From contig NZ_JACLYU010000003.1 in NCBI RefSeq assembly GCF_016899725.1, positions 176,359 through 240,358 of the forward strand: 64,000 bases of DNA, given 5' to 3'. This DNA is from Bifidobacterium pullorum subsp. saeculare (GTDB lineage: Bacteria > Actinomycetota > Actinomycetes > Actinomycetales > Bifidobacteriaceae). The notes under the pieces are model-generated. The model was not told the origin of the DNA. It searched no databases and worked only from the letters and a program-made list of their open reading frames with translations. Positions within the stretch are counted from its first letter, which is position 1. Every line of letters starts with the position of its first letter. Position numbers and translations under genes: made by a program. Positions 18,178 to 27,928 of the stretch are shown in pieces.

Positions 18178-19623
18178 TCAGGCGAGCAGCTCCTTGACGG
18201 CGGCGATGACGGCCTGCAGGCCGGCCTTCGCGTCGCCGAACAGCATCTGCGTGTTGTCCTTGAAGTACAGCTCGTTCTCAATGCCGGCGTAGCCCTTGCC
18301 GCGGCCGCGCTTCATGACGACCACGTTCTGGGCCTTGTCCACGTCGAGGATCGGCATGCCGGAGACCGGGGTGCCGGGGCGGCGCGCGGCCGGGTTGGTC
18401 ACGTCGTTCGCACCGACCACAAGCGCCACGTTGGCGGACGGGAACTGCGGGTTGATATCGTCCAGGTCCACGAGCTCCTCGTACGGCACGTTGGCCTCGG
18501 CCAGGAGCACGTTCATGTGGCCGGGCATGCGGCCGGCCACCGGATGGATCGCGTAGGACACCTCCACGCCATGGCCCTTGAGCAGCTCGCCCAGGTCGGC
18601 CAGCTCGCGCTGCGCCTGCGCCTGCGCCAGGCCGAAGCCGGGCACGAAGATGACCTTGTCCGCGTAGACGAGCTGCACGGCCACGTCGTCGGCGGTGGTC
18701 TCCTTCATCGTGCCCTCGGGGCCCTCGGCGGCGTCGGACGCGGCGTCGGAGCCGCCGAAGCCACCGGCGAGCACGGACACCAGCGGACGGTTCATGGCCT
18801 TGGACATCGCGATGGACAGCGTCACGCCGGCCGCGCCGACCAGGGCGCCGGCCACGATCAGGGCGATGTTGTTGATGGCCAGGCCGCTCATGGCCACGGC
18901 GGTGCCGGTGCAGGCGTTGAGCACGGAGATGACGACGGGCATGTCCGCGCCGCCGATCGGGATCACGAACACCAGGCCGTAGCACAGGGCGAACACGGTG
19001 ACGAGCACGCTCCACAGCAGGCGCTGCTCCGGCTGCGCGCACAGCATCACGAAGGCGAGCACGGCGAGCACGGCGAACGCGACGTTCCACACGGCCTTGG
19101 CCGGCAGGGTGAGCTTGCGCATGAACTTGAGGCCTTGCAGCTTGCCGGCGGCCACGAGGGAGCCGGTGAAGGTGACGGAGCCGATGAGCACGCCCAGGCC
19201 GGCGGTGATGAGCACCACGAGGGACGGGGCGGATTCGGAGGTGAGGATGTCGTTGAGCGCGACGAGCGCGGCCGCGCCGCCGCCCACCGTGTTGAACACG
19301 GAAACGAGCTGCGGCATGTCGGTCATCTTAACCTTCTTGGCGCTCCAGACGCCGGCCACGGCGCCGATCACGATGCCGAGCACGAGCAGGGCGACCGCCA
19401 CGGCGTGCTGGAAGCCGTTGGAGGCCTCGTTCACGAACAGCACGGCGAAGGCCATCACGCAGGCCATCACCATGCCGGCGGCGGAGATGAGATTGCCGCG
19501 GCGGGCGGTCTTCGGGGAGTTCATCAGGTGCAGGCCGATGACGAACATCACGGCGGCGAGCAGGTAGACGAACCATTCGACGACGCCAAGCGGGGTGGAA
19601 AGCGTCTGTTCCAGGGTGCCCAT
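18178..19623 (-). CDS. pntB: NAD(P) transhydrogenase subunit beta
   Basis: 481 residues. The N-terminal half has eight or more membrane helices forming the proton channel with PntAB. The C-terminal dIII domain binds NADP(H), with GFGLAQAQAQRELADL and KRGRGKGYAGIENELYF; the ending MLFGDAKAGLQAVI is typical. The enzyme uses the proton gradient to make NADPH from NADH. The ATG at 19623 overlaps the pntAB stop by one base (TGATG), so translation is coupled. Last gene of pntAA-pntAB-pntB. Confidence 0.96.
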   Translation of the reverse strand: MGTLEQTLSTPLGVVEWFVYLLAAVMFVIGLHLMNSPKTARRGNLISAAGMVMACVMAFAVLFVNEASNGFQHAVAVALLVLGIVIGAVAGVWSAKKVKMTDMPQLVSVFNTVGGGAAALVALNDILTSESAPSLVVLITAGLGVLIGSVTFTGSLVAAGKLQGLKFMRKLTLPAKAVWNVAFAVLAVLAFVMLCAQPEQRLLWSVLVTVFALCYGLVFVIPIGGADMPVVISVLNACTGTAVAMSGLAINNIALIVAGALVGAAGVTLSIAMSKAMNRPLVSVLAGGFGGSDAASDAAEGPEGTMKETTADDVAVQLVYADKVIFVPGFGLAQAQAQRELADLGELLKGHGVEVSYAIHPVAGRMPGHMNVLLAEANVPYEELVDLDDINPQFPSANVALVVGANDVTNPAARRPGTPVSGMPILDVDKAQNVVVMKRGRGKGYAGIENELYFKDNTQMLFGDAKAGLQAVIAAVKELLA

Positions 19624-19928
19624 CACTTGGCCTCCTCTTCCTTCTTCTTGGACTTGTCGGACTTGAACATCTCGAGCATGCGGTCGGTGACCACGTAGCC
19701 GCCGACGACGTTCATCGTGCCGAGCACGGCGGCCAGGAAGATGAACACCCAGGCCAGCGGGCTGGTGGCGTGCGCGGCGACGATGACGACGCCGACGATG
19801 ACGATGCCGTGGATGGAGTTGGCGCCCGACATGAGCGGGGTGTGCAGGGTGGCGGGCACCTTGCCGATGACCTCGACGCCGATGAGCAGCGCGAGGATGA
19901 ACAGGGTGACGGCGACGACGATATCCAT
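19623..19928 (-). CDS. pntAB: NAD(P) transhydrogenase subunit alpha, part 2
   Basis: 101 residues with three membrane helices and the conserved GANSIHGIVIVGVV and GTMNVVGGYVVTDRML segments; the tail is Lys/Glu-rich. In E. coli this domain is fused to the NAD-binding part of PntA; here, as in many actinobacteria, it is a separate gene. AAGGAGGGG precedes the ATG at 19928. Confidence 0.94.
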   Translation of the reverse strand: MDIVVAVTLFILALLIGVEVIGKVPATLHTPLMSGANSIHGIVIVGVVIVAAHATSPLAWVFIFLAAVLGTMNVVGGYVVTDRMLEMFKSDKSKKKEEEAK

Positions 19929-19943
19929 GGGCCTTCCCCTCCT

Positions 19944-21089
19944 TTACTTCTCTGCAGCGGTTGCTGACGCGGCGCGGCCGGCGACGACAAGCGCGTCGTC
20001 CAGCTCCTCGCCCGGGGCCTGGGCGAGCTTGCCGTCACGCACGAAGTGCGCGAGCACATCGGCCACGTTGCGGGCGAGCAGGTCCGAGGCGGTGGTGGCC
20101 ACGCCGGAGGCGAGGTACGGGGCGCCGATGATGGTGACGCCGCCGTCGGTCACCTGGGTGCCGACCGTGGAGCCCTCGACGTTGCCGCCGAGGTCGCTGG
20201 CGGCGCAGTCGACGACCACGGCGCCGCGCTTGAGGCCCTCGACTCCGGCACGGGTCAGGAGGACCGGCGGCTTGCGGCCGGGGACCTTGGCGGTGGTGAT
20301 GACGATGTCGAATCCGGCGGCCTTCTCGTCGACGGCGGCCTGCTGGGCGGCCTGCTCCTCGGCGCTCAGGGCGCGCGCGTAGCCGCCCTCGCCCTGGCCG
20401 GCGGAGAAGTCGAGGCCCAGGTCGAGGAACTTGGCGCCCAGGGACTCGACCTCGCCCTTGGAGGCGGGGCGCACGTCGTAGGCGGTGACGACCGCGCCGA
20501 GGCGCTTGAGCGTGCCGATGGCCTGCAAGCCGGCGATGCCGGCGCCCAGGACCAGCGCCTTGGCCGGGCGGATGGTGCCGGCGGCGGTGGTCATCATCGG
20601 CAGGAAGGAGGCATAGGCGTCGGCGGCGACGATGGCGGCCTTGTAGCCCATCACGGAGTTCTGGGAGGTCATCTCGTCCATCGACTGGGCGCTGGAGAGC
20701 TGGCGAGGCAGCCGCTCGATGGCCACGCCGACGAGGCCGGCCTTCTCCAGGGCGTCGATGTAGTCGGCGTCGGTGAAGGAGCCAAGCATGCCGATGATCC
20801 AAGTGCCGGCCTTCGCCTTGGCCAGGACGGCGGCGTCGGGCCTGTCGACGAAGCCGAGCGCGTCGGCGGCGGCGATGACCTCGTCACGGGAGGCGACGGT
20901 GGCGCCGGCGGCGACGTAGGCATCGTCCGTGTAGTTCGCTGCGGCGCCTGCGCCGCGTTCGATGAGGCAGGAGACGCCGCTCTTGCCCAGTCTGGTGACG
21001 ATGTCCGGCGTCAGCGCGACGCGCGACTCGGTGTCGCCCGTCTCGTTGAGCACGCCGAACCGCACCGTGGCCTCGTGGGTTTCAACCAT
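19944..21089 (-). CDS. pntAA: NAD(P) transhydrogenase subunit alpha, part 1
   Basis: 381 residues: the soluble NAD(H)-binding dI domain, related to alanine dehydrogenase. The Rossmann motif is LVLGAGIAGLQAIGTLKRLG, with RQLSSAQSMDEMTSQ and ITTAKVPGRKPP as transhydrogenase signatures. The ATG at 21089 has AAAGGG 5 bases upstream; the longer frame to 21194 lacks support. It leads the pnt operon, with a TACACT box at 21182-21187 (minus) as a possible -10 element. Divergent from the acyl-CoA synthetase at 21335. Confidence 0.95.
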   Translation of the reverse strand: MVETHEATVRFGVLNETGDTESRVALTPDIVTRLGKSGVSCLIERGAGAAANYTDDAYVAAGATVASRDEVIAAADALGFVDRPDAAVLAKAKAGTWIIGMLGSFTDADYIDALEKAGLVGVAIERLPRQLSSAQSMDEMTSQNSVMGYKAAIVAADAYASFLPMMTTAAGTIRPAKALVLGAGIAGLQAIGTLKRLGAVVTAYDVRPASKGEVESLGAKFLDLGLDFSAGQGEGGYARALSAEEQAAQQAAVDEKAAGFDIVITTAKVPGRKPPVLLTRAGVEGLKRGAVVVDCAASDLGGNVEGSTVGTQVTDGGVTIIGAPYLASGVATTASDLLARNVADVLAHFVRDGKLAQAPGEELDDALVVAGRAASATAAEK

Positions 21090-21230
21090 GGGAGCCCTTT
21101 CTTCTGGTTCGGGAACCTTCCCGGTCCGTCCCGCCCGGCGCCCTGGCCGGTGCGCGGGGAGGACCGCGGTGTACGCAGGAAAGTGTAATCGCACCGGGCG
21201 AACGAGGGCATCGGCTACGGCACCGTAAGG

Positions 21231-21258
21231 TGACGTGTCGCGCGCGAAGGTCTAAGGT
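21231..21258 (+). promoter_or_regulatory. Candidate promoter of the first acyl-CoA synthetase
   Basis: TGACGT (21231-21236), a 16-bp spacer and TAAGGT (21253-21258) lie about 75 bp upstream of the ATG at 21335. A plausible actinobacterial -35/-10 pair, assigned by eye. Confidence 0.4.
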
Positions 21259-21334
21259 GGTGGGCAGCGGCGGGGCGCGCCGCGTGTTTTCGCGCGCCCT
21301 GCATGAGATGCCAGCCGAGGTCAAGGAGCCTTCC

Positions 21335-23368
21335 ATGTCCGTTCTCACCAGTCTGAGGCAACACACCAACGAGCTCACGCGCAAGGCGCTGCGCCTGGGC
21401 AAGGACTTCATGCATCCCACCAACGACGATTCGGGCAGCCAGCCCGACTACGCCGTGAACGAGCCCACCCCCACCGGCTCCATCGCGCTGCCGAACACGG
21501 CGGAGTGGGGCCCGGGCTTCCCCACGCTCACCCAGATCGACCGGGCCACGGGCCTGATGACCACGAAGACGGAGGACCTGCCGCCGCTGGACGAGGGCAC
21601 GTCGATCTACGACATCTACGCCGACCGCGCCCGCCGCATGGGCGACTCCCCGCTGTACACGTACAAGGTGGACGGCGAATGGCGCACCAAAACCGCCAAC
21701 GAGTTCCTCGCCGAGGTGCGCGCCGTGGCCAAGGGCCTCATGCACTGGGGCCTGCGGAAGGGCGACGCGGTGGCGTTCATGTGCCGCACCTCCTACGAGT
21801 GGGATCTGACGGACGCGGCCATCATGGCCGTGGGCGGCGTGCTCGCCACGATCTACGACACCGACTCGGCCGAACAGATCCGCAACATCGTGAACAATTC
21901 GGACGCGCGCCTGCTCATCGTGGAAAGCAAGGAGATGCGCGCCAAGGCGGAGGGCGCCGAGACCGAATGCCCGTCGCTGGAGCGCACGCTGTGCATCGAG
22001 ACCGGCGCGCTCGACGAGCTCAAGGCCTACGGCACGTCGGTGCTCGACGAGGAGCTGGACGAGCGCATCGCGTCGATCAGGAAAACCGACCTGTGCTCCA
22101 TCGTGTACACCTCCGGCTCCACCGCCGCGCCCAAGGGCGTGGAGATGACGCACGAGCACTACTGCGCCACCGCCTTCAACCTGCCGCCGTATATGCCCGC
22201 CCTGCTCAAGGACGGCGAGAACAAGTCCGTGCTGCTCTTCCTGCCGCAGGCGCATTCCTTCGCGCGCGCCGTCAACTACATCGTCGTGGCGGCGAACCTG
22301 CGCATCTACATCGCGCAGGGCATCTCCACGCTCATCCAGGACCTGCAGGTGGCGCGTCCCTCCGTGATGATCGTGGTGCCGCGCGTGCTGGAGAAGGTGT
22401 ACAACGCCGCCTCCCAGAAGGCCGGCCATGGCGCCAAGGGCGTCGTGTTCGCCTCCGCCGTGGTCGCGGCGCAACGCTACATGAAGGAGCTGGGCGAGAC
22501 CGGCCGGGTGTCCGCCGTCACGCGGGCCAAGCGCGCCGCCTACGATCCGCTGGTGTACAAGGCGCTGCGCGAGGTGCTCGGCGGCCGCGCCGAGTGGATC
22601 GTGGCCGGCGGCGCCCCGCTGGACCCGGAGCTGCTCGCGTTCTTCCGCGGCGCGAACGTGCCGGTGTACGAGGGCTACGGTCTGACGGAGACGACCGCGC
22701 CGTGCGCGTTCAATCCGCTGGGCGTGCCGTACCACGCCGGTTCCGTGGGCATCGCGTTCCCCGGCTTCTCGCTGCGCATCGCCGAGGACGGCGAGATCCA
22801 GGTCAAGGGCCGCTCCGTGTTCCACCGCTACCACAAGAACGACGCGGCCACCGAGGATTCCTTCACCCCGGACGGCTGGTACGCCACCGGCGACCTGGGC
22901 CGTCTCGACAACGACGGCTTCCTGTACATCACCGGCCGCAAGAAGGACCTCATCATCACCGCCGGCGGCAAGAACGTGGCCCCCGGTCCGATCGAGGAGG
23001 TCATCAAGCGTTGCGAGTTCGTCTCGCAGGCGCTGGTGCTCGGCGACAAGCGTCCGTTCATCTCCGCGCTCATCACTCTGGACGAGGAGGCGCTGCGCCT
23101 GTGGCTGACGGCCAAGGGTCTCGACCCGGACATGCCGATGGAGCAGGCCGCGGACAACGCGGCGGTGCGCGCCGAGGTGCAGAAGTGGGTGGACAAGGCG
23201 AACGAGGGCGTCTCGCGCGCCGAGTCCGTGCGCAAGTTCATCATCCTGCCCGAGGACTTCAGCCAGGAGAACGGGCTGATGACCGCCTCGATGAAGGTCA
23301 TCCGCCCGAAGGTCATCCAGCGCTACGCCGACCTGCTCAACACGCAGATGTACACCAAGCGCCGGTGA
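21335..23368 (+). CDS. Long-chain fatty acid-CoA ligase (copy 1)
   Basis: 677 residues, AMP-forming adenylate synthetase family. The P-loop is YTSGSTAAPKG (most relatives have TSGTTG), followed by YGLTETTAPC and the adenylation block GWYATGDLGRLDNDGF with [20 protein letters not shown]. The roughly 100 residues before the AMP-binding domain (polar, Thr/Pro-rich) are longer than in the two other copies in this window. It activates fatty acids to acyl-CoA, probably for phospholipid recycling, since nothing here suggests beta-oxidation. The ATG at 21335 follows AAGGAG. Convergent with era; a short GGCCGGC dyad lies between them. Confidence 0.92.
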   Translation: MSVLTSLRQHTNELTRKALRLGKDFMHPTNDDSGSQPDYAVNEPTPTGSIALPNTAEWGPGFPTLTQIDRATGLMTTKTEDLPPLDEGTSIYDIYADRARRMGDSPLYTYKVDGEWRTKTANEFLAEVRAVAKGLMHWGLRKGDAVAFMCRTSYEWDLTDAAIMAVGGVLATIYDTDSAEQIRNIVNNSDARLLIVESKEMRAKAEGAETECPSLERTLCIETGALDELKAYGTSVLDEELDERIASIRKTDLCSIVYTSGSTAAPKGVEMTHEHYCATAFNLPPYMPALLKDGENKSVLLFLPQAHSFARAVNYIVVAANLRIYIAQGISTLIQDLQVARPSVMIVVPRVLEKVYNAASQKAGHGAKGVVFASAVVAAQRYMKELGETGRVSAVTRAKRAAYDPLVYKALREVLGGRAEWIVAGGAPLDPELLAFFRGANVPVYEGYGLTETTAPCAFNPLGVPYHAGSVGIAFPGFSLRIAEDGEIQVKGRSVFHRYHKNDAATEDSFTPDGWYATGDLGRLDNDGFLYITGRKKDLIITAGGKNVAPGPIEEVIKRCEFVSQALVLGDKRPFISALITLDEEALRLWLTAKGLDPDMPMEQAADNAAVRAEVQKWVDKANEGVSRAESVRKFIILPEDFSQENGLMTASMKVIRPKVIQRYADLLNTQMYTKRR

Positions 23369-23393
23369 CGGCCGGCGCGGGGCCGGCGGTCGG

Positions 23394-24380
23394 TCAGAAG
23401 CCCAGGCGTTCGAGCTTCTTCGGATCCGACTGCCAGCCCTTGGCCACCTTGACATGCAGGTCGAGGCGGGCCTTGCGTCCGACGATGCGGTTGACCGGCG
23501 TGCGCAGCTTCTTCTTGACGGCGGTGAGGTTGGAGGCGCCCTTGCCGATGATGATCGGCTTCTGCGAGTCGCGCTCCACGTAGATGGAGACATGCACGTC
23601 GGCCTTGCCGTCGTAGGCCTCGCCGGTCTCGTTGTCCTCGGGATAGTCGATGGAGTCCACCACGACGGCAAGGGAGTGCGGCAGCTCGTCGTCCAGCTGC
23701 TCGAGGAAGGCGCCGCGGATAAGCTCGGCGATGGTCTCCTCGGGCCTCTCCTCGCTCACCTGCCCGGCGGGGTACATCTGGGGGCCTTCCGGCGTGTGGT
23801 CGATGAGCACGTCGCGCACCTCGGCGAGATTGTCATGTTTGAGGGCGGAGACGGGCACGATGTCCGCGAAGTCGGCGAACTCGTTGATCTCGATGAGCTT
23901 GTCGATGAGCTGCGCGCGGCTGAGCTCGTCGATCTTGGTGACCACCGCGATCAGCGGCACCTTCCACTTGAAGGTGCCGTCGTCGCGTTTGGCGGCGAAC
24001 TCGGAGCGCAGGCGGGAGAGGATGCGGCGGTCGCCGGGGCCGATCTCTTGGTCGGCGGGCAGCAGGAAGGCGACCACGTCCACGTCGGCGAGGGACTCGT
24101 CGACGATGTCGTTGAGCCGCTGGCCGAGCAGCGTGCGCGGCCGGTGGATGCCGGGGGTGTCCACGAGCACGAGCTGCGCGTTGTCGGTGGTGAGGATGCC
24201 GCGGATGGCTTTGCGCGTCGTCTCCGGACGGGAGGAGGCGATGGCAATCTGCGTGCCGATGAGCGCGTTGATCAGCGTGGATTTGCCCACGTTCGGCCGT
24301 CCCACCACGGCCACGAAACCGGAACGGTACGGCTCGGACGCCTTCACGGGGCCGCCGGCGTTGGTCTGCTCGTCTGTCAT
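23394..24380 (-). CDS. era: GTPase Era
   Basis: 328 residues. An N-terminal GTPase domain with G1 GRPNVGKSTLINALIG, G3 DTPGIHRPRTLLG and G4 VTKIDEL, and a C-terminal KH domain containing PIIIGKGASNLTAVKKKLR. Era binds the 3' end of 16S rRNA and checks 30S maturation. The ATG at 24380 is 1 bp after the stop of the CBS-domain gene, with AAGGAG upstream. It is the last gene of the rsmE-hit-phoH-ybeY-CBS-era run; ybeY and era commonly sit together and act on the same rRNA end. Confidence 0.97.
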   Translation of the reverse strand: MTDEQTNAGGPVKASEPYRSGFVAVVGRPNVGKSTLINALIGTQIAIASSRPETTRKAIRGILTTDNAQLVLVDTPGIHRPRTLLGQRLNDIVDESLADVDVVAFLLPADQEIGPGDRRILSRLRSEFAAKRDDGTFKWKVPLIAVVTKIDELSRAQLIDKLIEINEFADFADIVPVSALKHDNLAEVRDVLIDHTPEGPQMYPAGQVSEERPEETIAELIRGAFLEQLDDELPHSLAVVVDSIDYPEDNETGEAYDGKADVHVSIYVERDSQKPIIIGKGASNLTAVKKKLRTPVNRIVGRKARLDLHVKVAKGWQSDPKKLERLGF

Positions 24381-24381
24381 G

Positions 24382-25800
24382 TCACTCCTTGCCGCCGGCT
24401 GCGTCCTGGCCGGCCTCGTCCGCGGCCGGGCGCCGCGGTTCCTTCGTGCTGCCATCTTCCCCATCGGCCTCGACGTGCGCGGGTTCGGCGACGATCGTGG
24501 AGACCTTCTTGCGCCGGCCCGCGGAGTCCACCGCCGTCAGCCTGATGCCGCGGGTCACGGCGGAGGCGCCCACGATGGGCACGCGGCCGAGCACCTTGGT
24601 CAGCAGCCCGTAGACGGTGTCCACATCGTCCTCGTCGATGTCGACCTCGAACAGCTCCTCGAGCTCGGCGATGGGCGTGCGCGCCGGCATGCGCCAGGTA
24701 CGCTCCCCCACCTTCACCGGCTCCAGGCGCTGCACGCGGTCGTGCTCGTCCTCCAGCTCGCCGACGATCTGTTCGATGGCATCCTCGATGGTGACCATGC
24801 CGGCGATGCCGCCGTACTCGTCGACGACGATGGCGACGTGCTGGCGGGAGCGCTGCATCTGGTGGAACAGGTCGTCCACCGGCTTGGACTCGGGCACGAG
24901 CATCGGGTCGCGCACGATGGATTCGACGGAACGGTCCTTGGACGCCGGGTTGAACGCGGTGGCGCGCACGGCGTCCTTGAGATAGGCCACGCCCACCAGG
25001 TCGTCCACGTCCTCGCCGATGACGGGCACGCGGGAGAAACCGGAGCGCGAGCACAGGCGCAGCATGTCCTCCAGCGTGGCGGCGCGGTCGATGGTGATCA
25101 TGTCGGTGCGGGGCACCATGATCTCGCGCGTGAGCGTCTCGGACAGCGTGAGCACGTTGCGCAGCATCTCGGAGACCTCGGGGTCGAAGCCGTTCGTCTC
25201 GACGAGGCGGTCGATGGCGGCGCGGCCCTGCTCGATCTGGATCTTCTCGAGCTCCTCGTCATCCGACAGGTCCGCCAGGCGCTTCTTGGCCTTCTGGGAG
25301 CCGAGGCGGGCGAAGGGGGTCAGGCGCACGGCGACGGTGGCCATGCCGGCGTGGCGGATGAGCGTCTCCGCGGGCTTGGGGGCGCCGGGGTTGCGCGGGC
25401 GTGCGAGCACCGCGACCACGGCCACGGCGAGCGCGAACACGAGGCCGGCGAGCAGCTCGGCCCACAGCGGCGCCCCGTACAGGGCCGCGATGCCGCACAC
25501 GATCACGCCGTCGAGCACATTGCAGGCCACGCGGAAGAACGAGCATCCGCCGACGGTGGCGTGGCGGTCGGCGATGAGCCGCTGCACCTTGTGGATGCGG
25601 TCGATGCGCTTCATGCGCATGAGCTGGCCGATCTCCTGGTCGGTCTGCACCTCGAGGATGAGGTTGTTGAGGTTGGAGCGCGTGACGCGCGCGACGGCGC
25701 CTTCGACGGCGGCCATCGTCAGCGACAGCCATACGAGCAGCACGGCGACGAGCACGAGCGCGGCGGTGATGGCGATGAGGGCGGTACTGGAATACTCCAT
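24382..25800 (-). CDS. CBS-domain membrane protein, CorC/TlyC type
   Basis: 472 residues. An N-terminal membrane helix ([19 protein letters not shown]) and further hydrophobic segments around residues 95-150 form a DUF21-like region. It is followed by a paired CBS module ([38 protein letters not shown]) and a C-terminal CorC_HlyC domain. The family is tied to Mg/Co efflux or membrane stress; old annotations call it hemolysin. The final 40 residues are charged and low-complexity. The start at 25800 is preceded by an AAGGA that belongs to a 9-bp repeat array. Sits between ybeY and era. Confidence 0.88.
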   Translation of the reverse strand: MEYSSTALIAITAALVLVAVLLVWLSLTMAAVEGAVARVTRSNLNNLILEVQTDQEIGQLMRMKRIDRIHKVQRLIADRHATVGGCSFFRVACNVLDGVIVCGIAALYGAPLWAELLAGLVFALAVAVVAVLARPRNPGAPKPAETLIRHAGMATVAVRLTPFARLGSQKAKKRLADLSDDEELEKIQIEQGRAAIDRLVETNGFDPEVSEMLRNVLTLSETLTREIMVPRTDMITIDRAATLEDMLRLCSRSGFSRVPVIGEDVDDLVGVAYLKDAVRATAFNPASKDRSVESIVRDPMLVPESKPVDDLFHQMQRSRQHVAIVVDEYGGIAGMVTIEDAIEQIVGELEDEHDRVQRLEPVKVGERTWRMPARTPIAELEELFEVDIDEDDVDTVYGLLTKVLGRVPIVGASAVTRGIRLTAVDSAGRRKKVSTIVAEPAHVEADGEDGSTKEPRRPAADEAGQDAAGGKE

Positions 25801-25808
25801 TTCGGCGG

Positions 25809-25844
25809 TCCTTGTGGTCCTTGTGGTCCTTATGGTCCTGGGTT
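25809..25844. repeat. 9-bp tandem repeat array upstream of the CBS-domain gene
   Basis: Four 9-bp units on the plus strand: TCCTTGTGG twice, TCCTTATGG, then a diverged unit. Read on the mRNA strand each unit supplies AAGGA, and the last one is the likely ribosome binding site of the gene starting at 25800. A closely similar array precedes tsaE (60522-60557). Confidence 0.8.
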
Positions 25845-25855
25845 CGGTGGTGCGG

Positions 25856-26401
25856 TCAGTGGCCGAGCTGGCGGCCGGAGCCATGCGCCGCGTCGTATTC
25901 GGCCAGGGCGTCGGGCGTGCCGGCGGGCAGCTCGACGGGTGCGCCCGCACCGTGGCGCACGGCGATGAAGGTGAGCAGGAGCTGGCGTTGCAGGCCGAAC
26001 ATCTGACGCTCCTGATCAGGGGTGACATGGTCGTAGCCGAGCAGGTGGAGCACGCCGTGGATGGTCAGCAGCATCATCTCCTGGAGCGTGGAATGGCCGG
26101 CGGCGGCGGCCTGCTGGGCGGCCACCCACGGGCACAGCACGATGTCGCCGAGCATGCCCTCGGGCGTGGTCTTGCCGTCGCCGGGGCGCAGCTCGTCCAT
26201 CGGGAAGCTCATCACGTCGGTGGGCCCCTCGAGGTTCATCCAGCGCAGGTGCAGCTCGGCAATCGACTCGGGGTCCACGAACATGATGGACAGGTCGGAC
26301 TGGGTGCTCACGCGCATCTGGTCCATCACCCACACGCCGAGGTCGGAGAACACCTTCGGGTCGATGGTCCATGCGGTCTCGTTGGTCACTTCGACGCTCA
26401 T
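25856..26401 (-). CDS. ybeY: Endoribonuclease YbeY
   Basis: 181 residues. The UPF0054 metal site is intact: [11 protein letters not shown] gives three histidines for zinc. [19 protein letters not shown] and [12 protein letters not shown] are the other family blocks. It processes the 3' end of 16S rRNA. A tail of about 30 residues beyond the usual end is Gly/Ala-rich. The ATG at 26401 overlaps the phoH stop by 4 bases (ATGA), showing coupled translation. Confidence 0.95.
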   Translation of the reverse strand: MSVEVTNETAWTIDPKVFSDLGVWVMDQMRVSTQSDLSIMFVDPESIAELHLRWMNLEGPTDVMSFPMDELRPGDGKTTPEGMLGDIVLCPWVAAQQAAAAGHSTLQEMMLLTIHGVLHLLGYDHVTPDQERQMFGLQRQLLLTFIAVRHGAGAPVELPAGTPDALAEYDAAHGSGRQLGH

Positions 26402-27510
26402 GCGCGCGGGTTCTCCTTCGTCATGCGGTTGTGGGCGGTGTGGTCCCCGGCGAGGGCGGCGTGCCGTTCGTAGGCTTCGACGATGCGTCCGACGAGCGCG
26501 TGGCGCACCACGTCCTGCGCCTCGAGCCGGGCGAAGGCGATGCCTTCGATGCCGCCGAGGATCCGTTCGATGGTGGCCAGGCCGGAGCGGGGCACCGTCA
26601 GGTCCACCTGGGTGATGTCGCCGGTGATGACCATCGTCGTGTTGAAACCGAGGCGGGTGAGGAACATCTTCATCTGCTGCTCGGTGGTGTTCTGCGCCTC
26701 GTCGAGGATGACGAAGGCGTCGTTGAGGGTGCGGCCGCGCATGTAGGCGAGCGGGGCGACCTCGATGGTGCCGTCGTCCATGTAGCGGCGCAGCTGGTCG
26801 GCGCCGAGCATGTCGGAGAGGGCGTCGTACAGCGGGCGCAGGTACGGGTCGACCTTCTCGTTGAGGGTGCCGGGCAGGAAGCCGAGGTTCTCGCCGGCTT
26901 CGACGGCGGGGCGAGTGAGGATGATGCGGCGCACCTGGCGGTCCTGGAAGGCGCGCACCGCCTTGGCGACGGCCAGATACGTCTTGCCGGTGCCGGCGGG
27001 GCCGATCGCGAAGGTGATGGTGTGGGAGGCGATGGCGTTGACGTAGGCGGTCTGTCCGGCGGTTTTGGGCCGCACCGGCTGGCCGTTGGCGTAGGTGATG
27101 ACGCCCGGCACGTTCGGCTTCCTGCGGCGTTCGCCCGGTCCCTGGCCCGCGCGGGGCGCCTCGCGCCGTTCCGCCTCGCGCAACGCCTCGACGGCGGGGC
27201 CGTGGCCGGGGTGCTCGCCGCGCACCGCGTTGGGCAGCACCTGCTGGTCGAGCATGCGGCGCACCGTGTCGGCGTCCATCGGCGCCGTGTGCGCGGCCTC
27301 GACAATGGAGGCGAGCACGTCCTCGGCGCGGGCGGCGTCGGACTCGGTGCGCTTGGAGCGGGACACGACGGCGATGCGGTTGCCGCGCACGATGAACATC
27401 AAGTCGGGGAAGGCGTGCTCGACCTCGCGCAGCACCTCGTCCACGGGGCCGAGCACGGCCACCGGATCGAGCTGGTAGGGGATGGTGATGGTTCGGGTTG
27501 TGGTTGCCAC
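26398..27510 (-). CDS. phoH: PhoH-like ATPase
   Basis: 370 residues. An N-terminal KH-like region (about residues 1-110) is followed by a basic Arg/Pro linker and the PhoH domain with Walker [12 protein letters not shown] and Walker [22 protein letters not shown] is also conserved. Probably an RNA-associated ATPase, in keeping with the neighbouring ybeY. It starts with GTG at 27510, with AAGGA 4 bases upstream. The symbol follows common usage (ybeZ/phoH-like); phosphate control is not implied. Confidence 0.92.
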   Translation of the reverse strand: MATTTRTITIPYQLDPVAVLGPVDEVLREVEHAFPDLMFIVRGNRIAVVSRSKRTESDAARAEDVLASIVEAAHTAPMDADTVRRMLDQQVLPNAVRGEHPGHGPAVEALREAERREAPRAGQGPGERRRKPNVPGVITYANGQPVRPKTAGQTAYVNAIASHTITFAIGPAGTGKTYLAVAKAVRAFQDRQVRRIILTRPAVEAGENLGFLPGTLNEKVDPYLRPLYDALSDMLGADQLRRYMDDGTIEVAPLAYMRGRTLNDAFVILDEAQNTTEQQMKMFLTRLGFNTTMVITGDITQVDLTVPRSGLATIERILGGIEGIAFARLEAQDVVRHALVGRIVEAYERHAALAGDHTAHNRMTKENPRA

Positions 27511-27534
27511 GGGTTCCTTCGCTCGCGTGGGTGG

Positions 27535-27873
27535 TTACTCGTCCAGCTTCTCGCCGGTCATCACGTGGGCGTGCACGTGGAAGACGGTCTGGCCGGCGTC
27601 GAGGCCGGTGTTGAAGACCAGGCGGTAGGCGCCGTGGTAGGCGTCGTCGGCGATGCGCTGCGCCACTTCGATAAGATGCGCCAGCCCGGCCGGGTCGGCG
27701 GCGGCGAACTCGGCGACGTTCGCGTAGTGCTGTTTGGGCACGACGAGCACATGCACCTTGGCCTTGGGGTTGATGTCGTTGAAGGCGTAGACGGCATCGT
27801 CCTCGTACACCTTGGAGCTGGGGACCTCGCCCGCGATGATCTTGCAGAACAGGCAGTCGTTCGATTCGCTCAT
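27535..27873 (-). CDS. HIT-family nucleotide hydrolase
   Basis: 112 residues, the size of a single HIT domain. [20 protein letters not shown] is the usual HIT N-terminus with two Cys, and the catalytic triad is HVHAHV near the C-terminus. Expected to hydrolyse AMP-lysine or nucleoside phosphoramidate adducts (Hint type). The ATG at 27873 has AAGGAG upstream. Lies between rsmE and phoH. Confidence 0.94.
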   Translation of the reverse strand: MSESNDCLFCKIIAGEVPSSKVYEDDAVYAFNDINPKAKVHVLVVPKQHYANVAEFAAADPAGLAHLIEVAQRIADDAYHGAYRLVFNTGLDAGQTVFHVHAHVMTGEKLDE

Positions 27874-27928
27874 TGGCGCTCCTTCGTCATATGGTTCCGC
27901 GGCCCATCCTATTGTCCCGCCCCGACGC

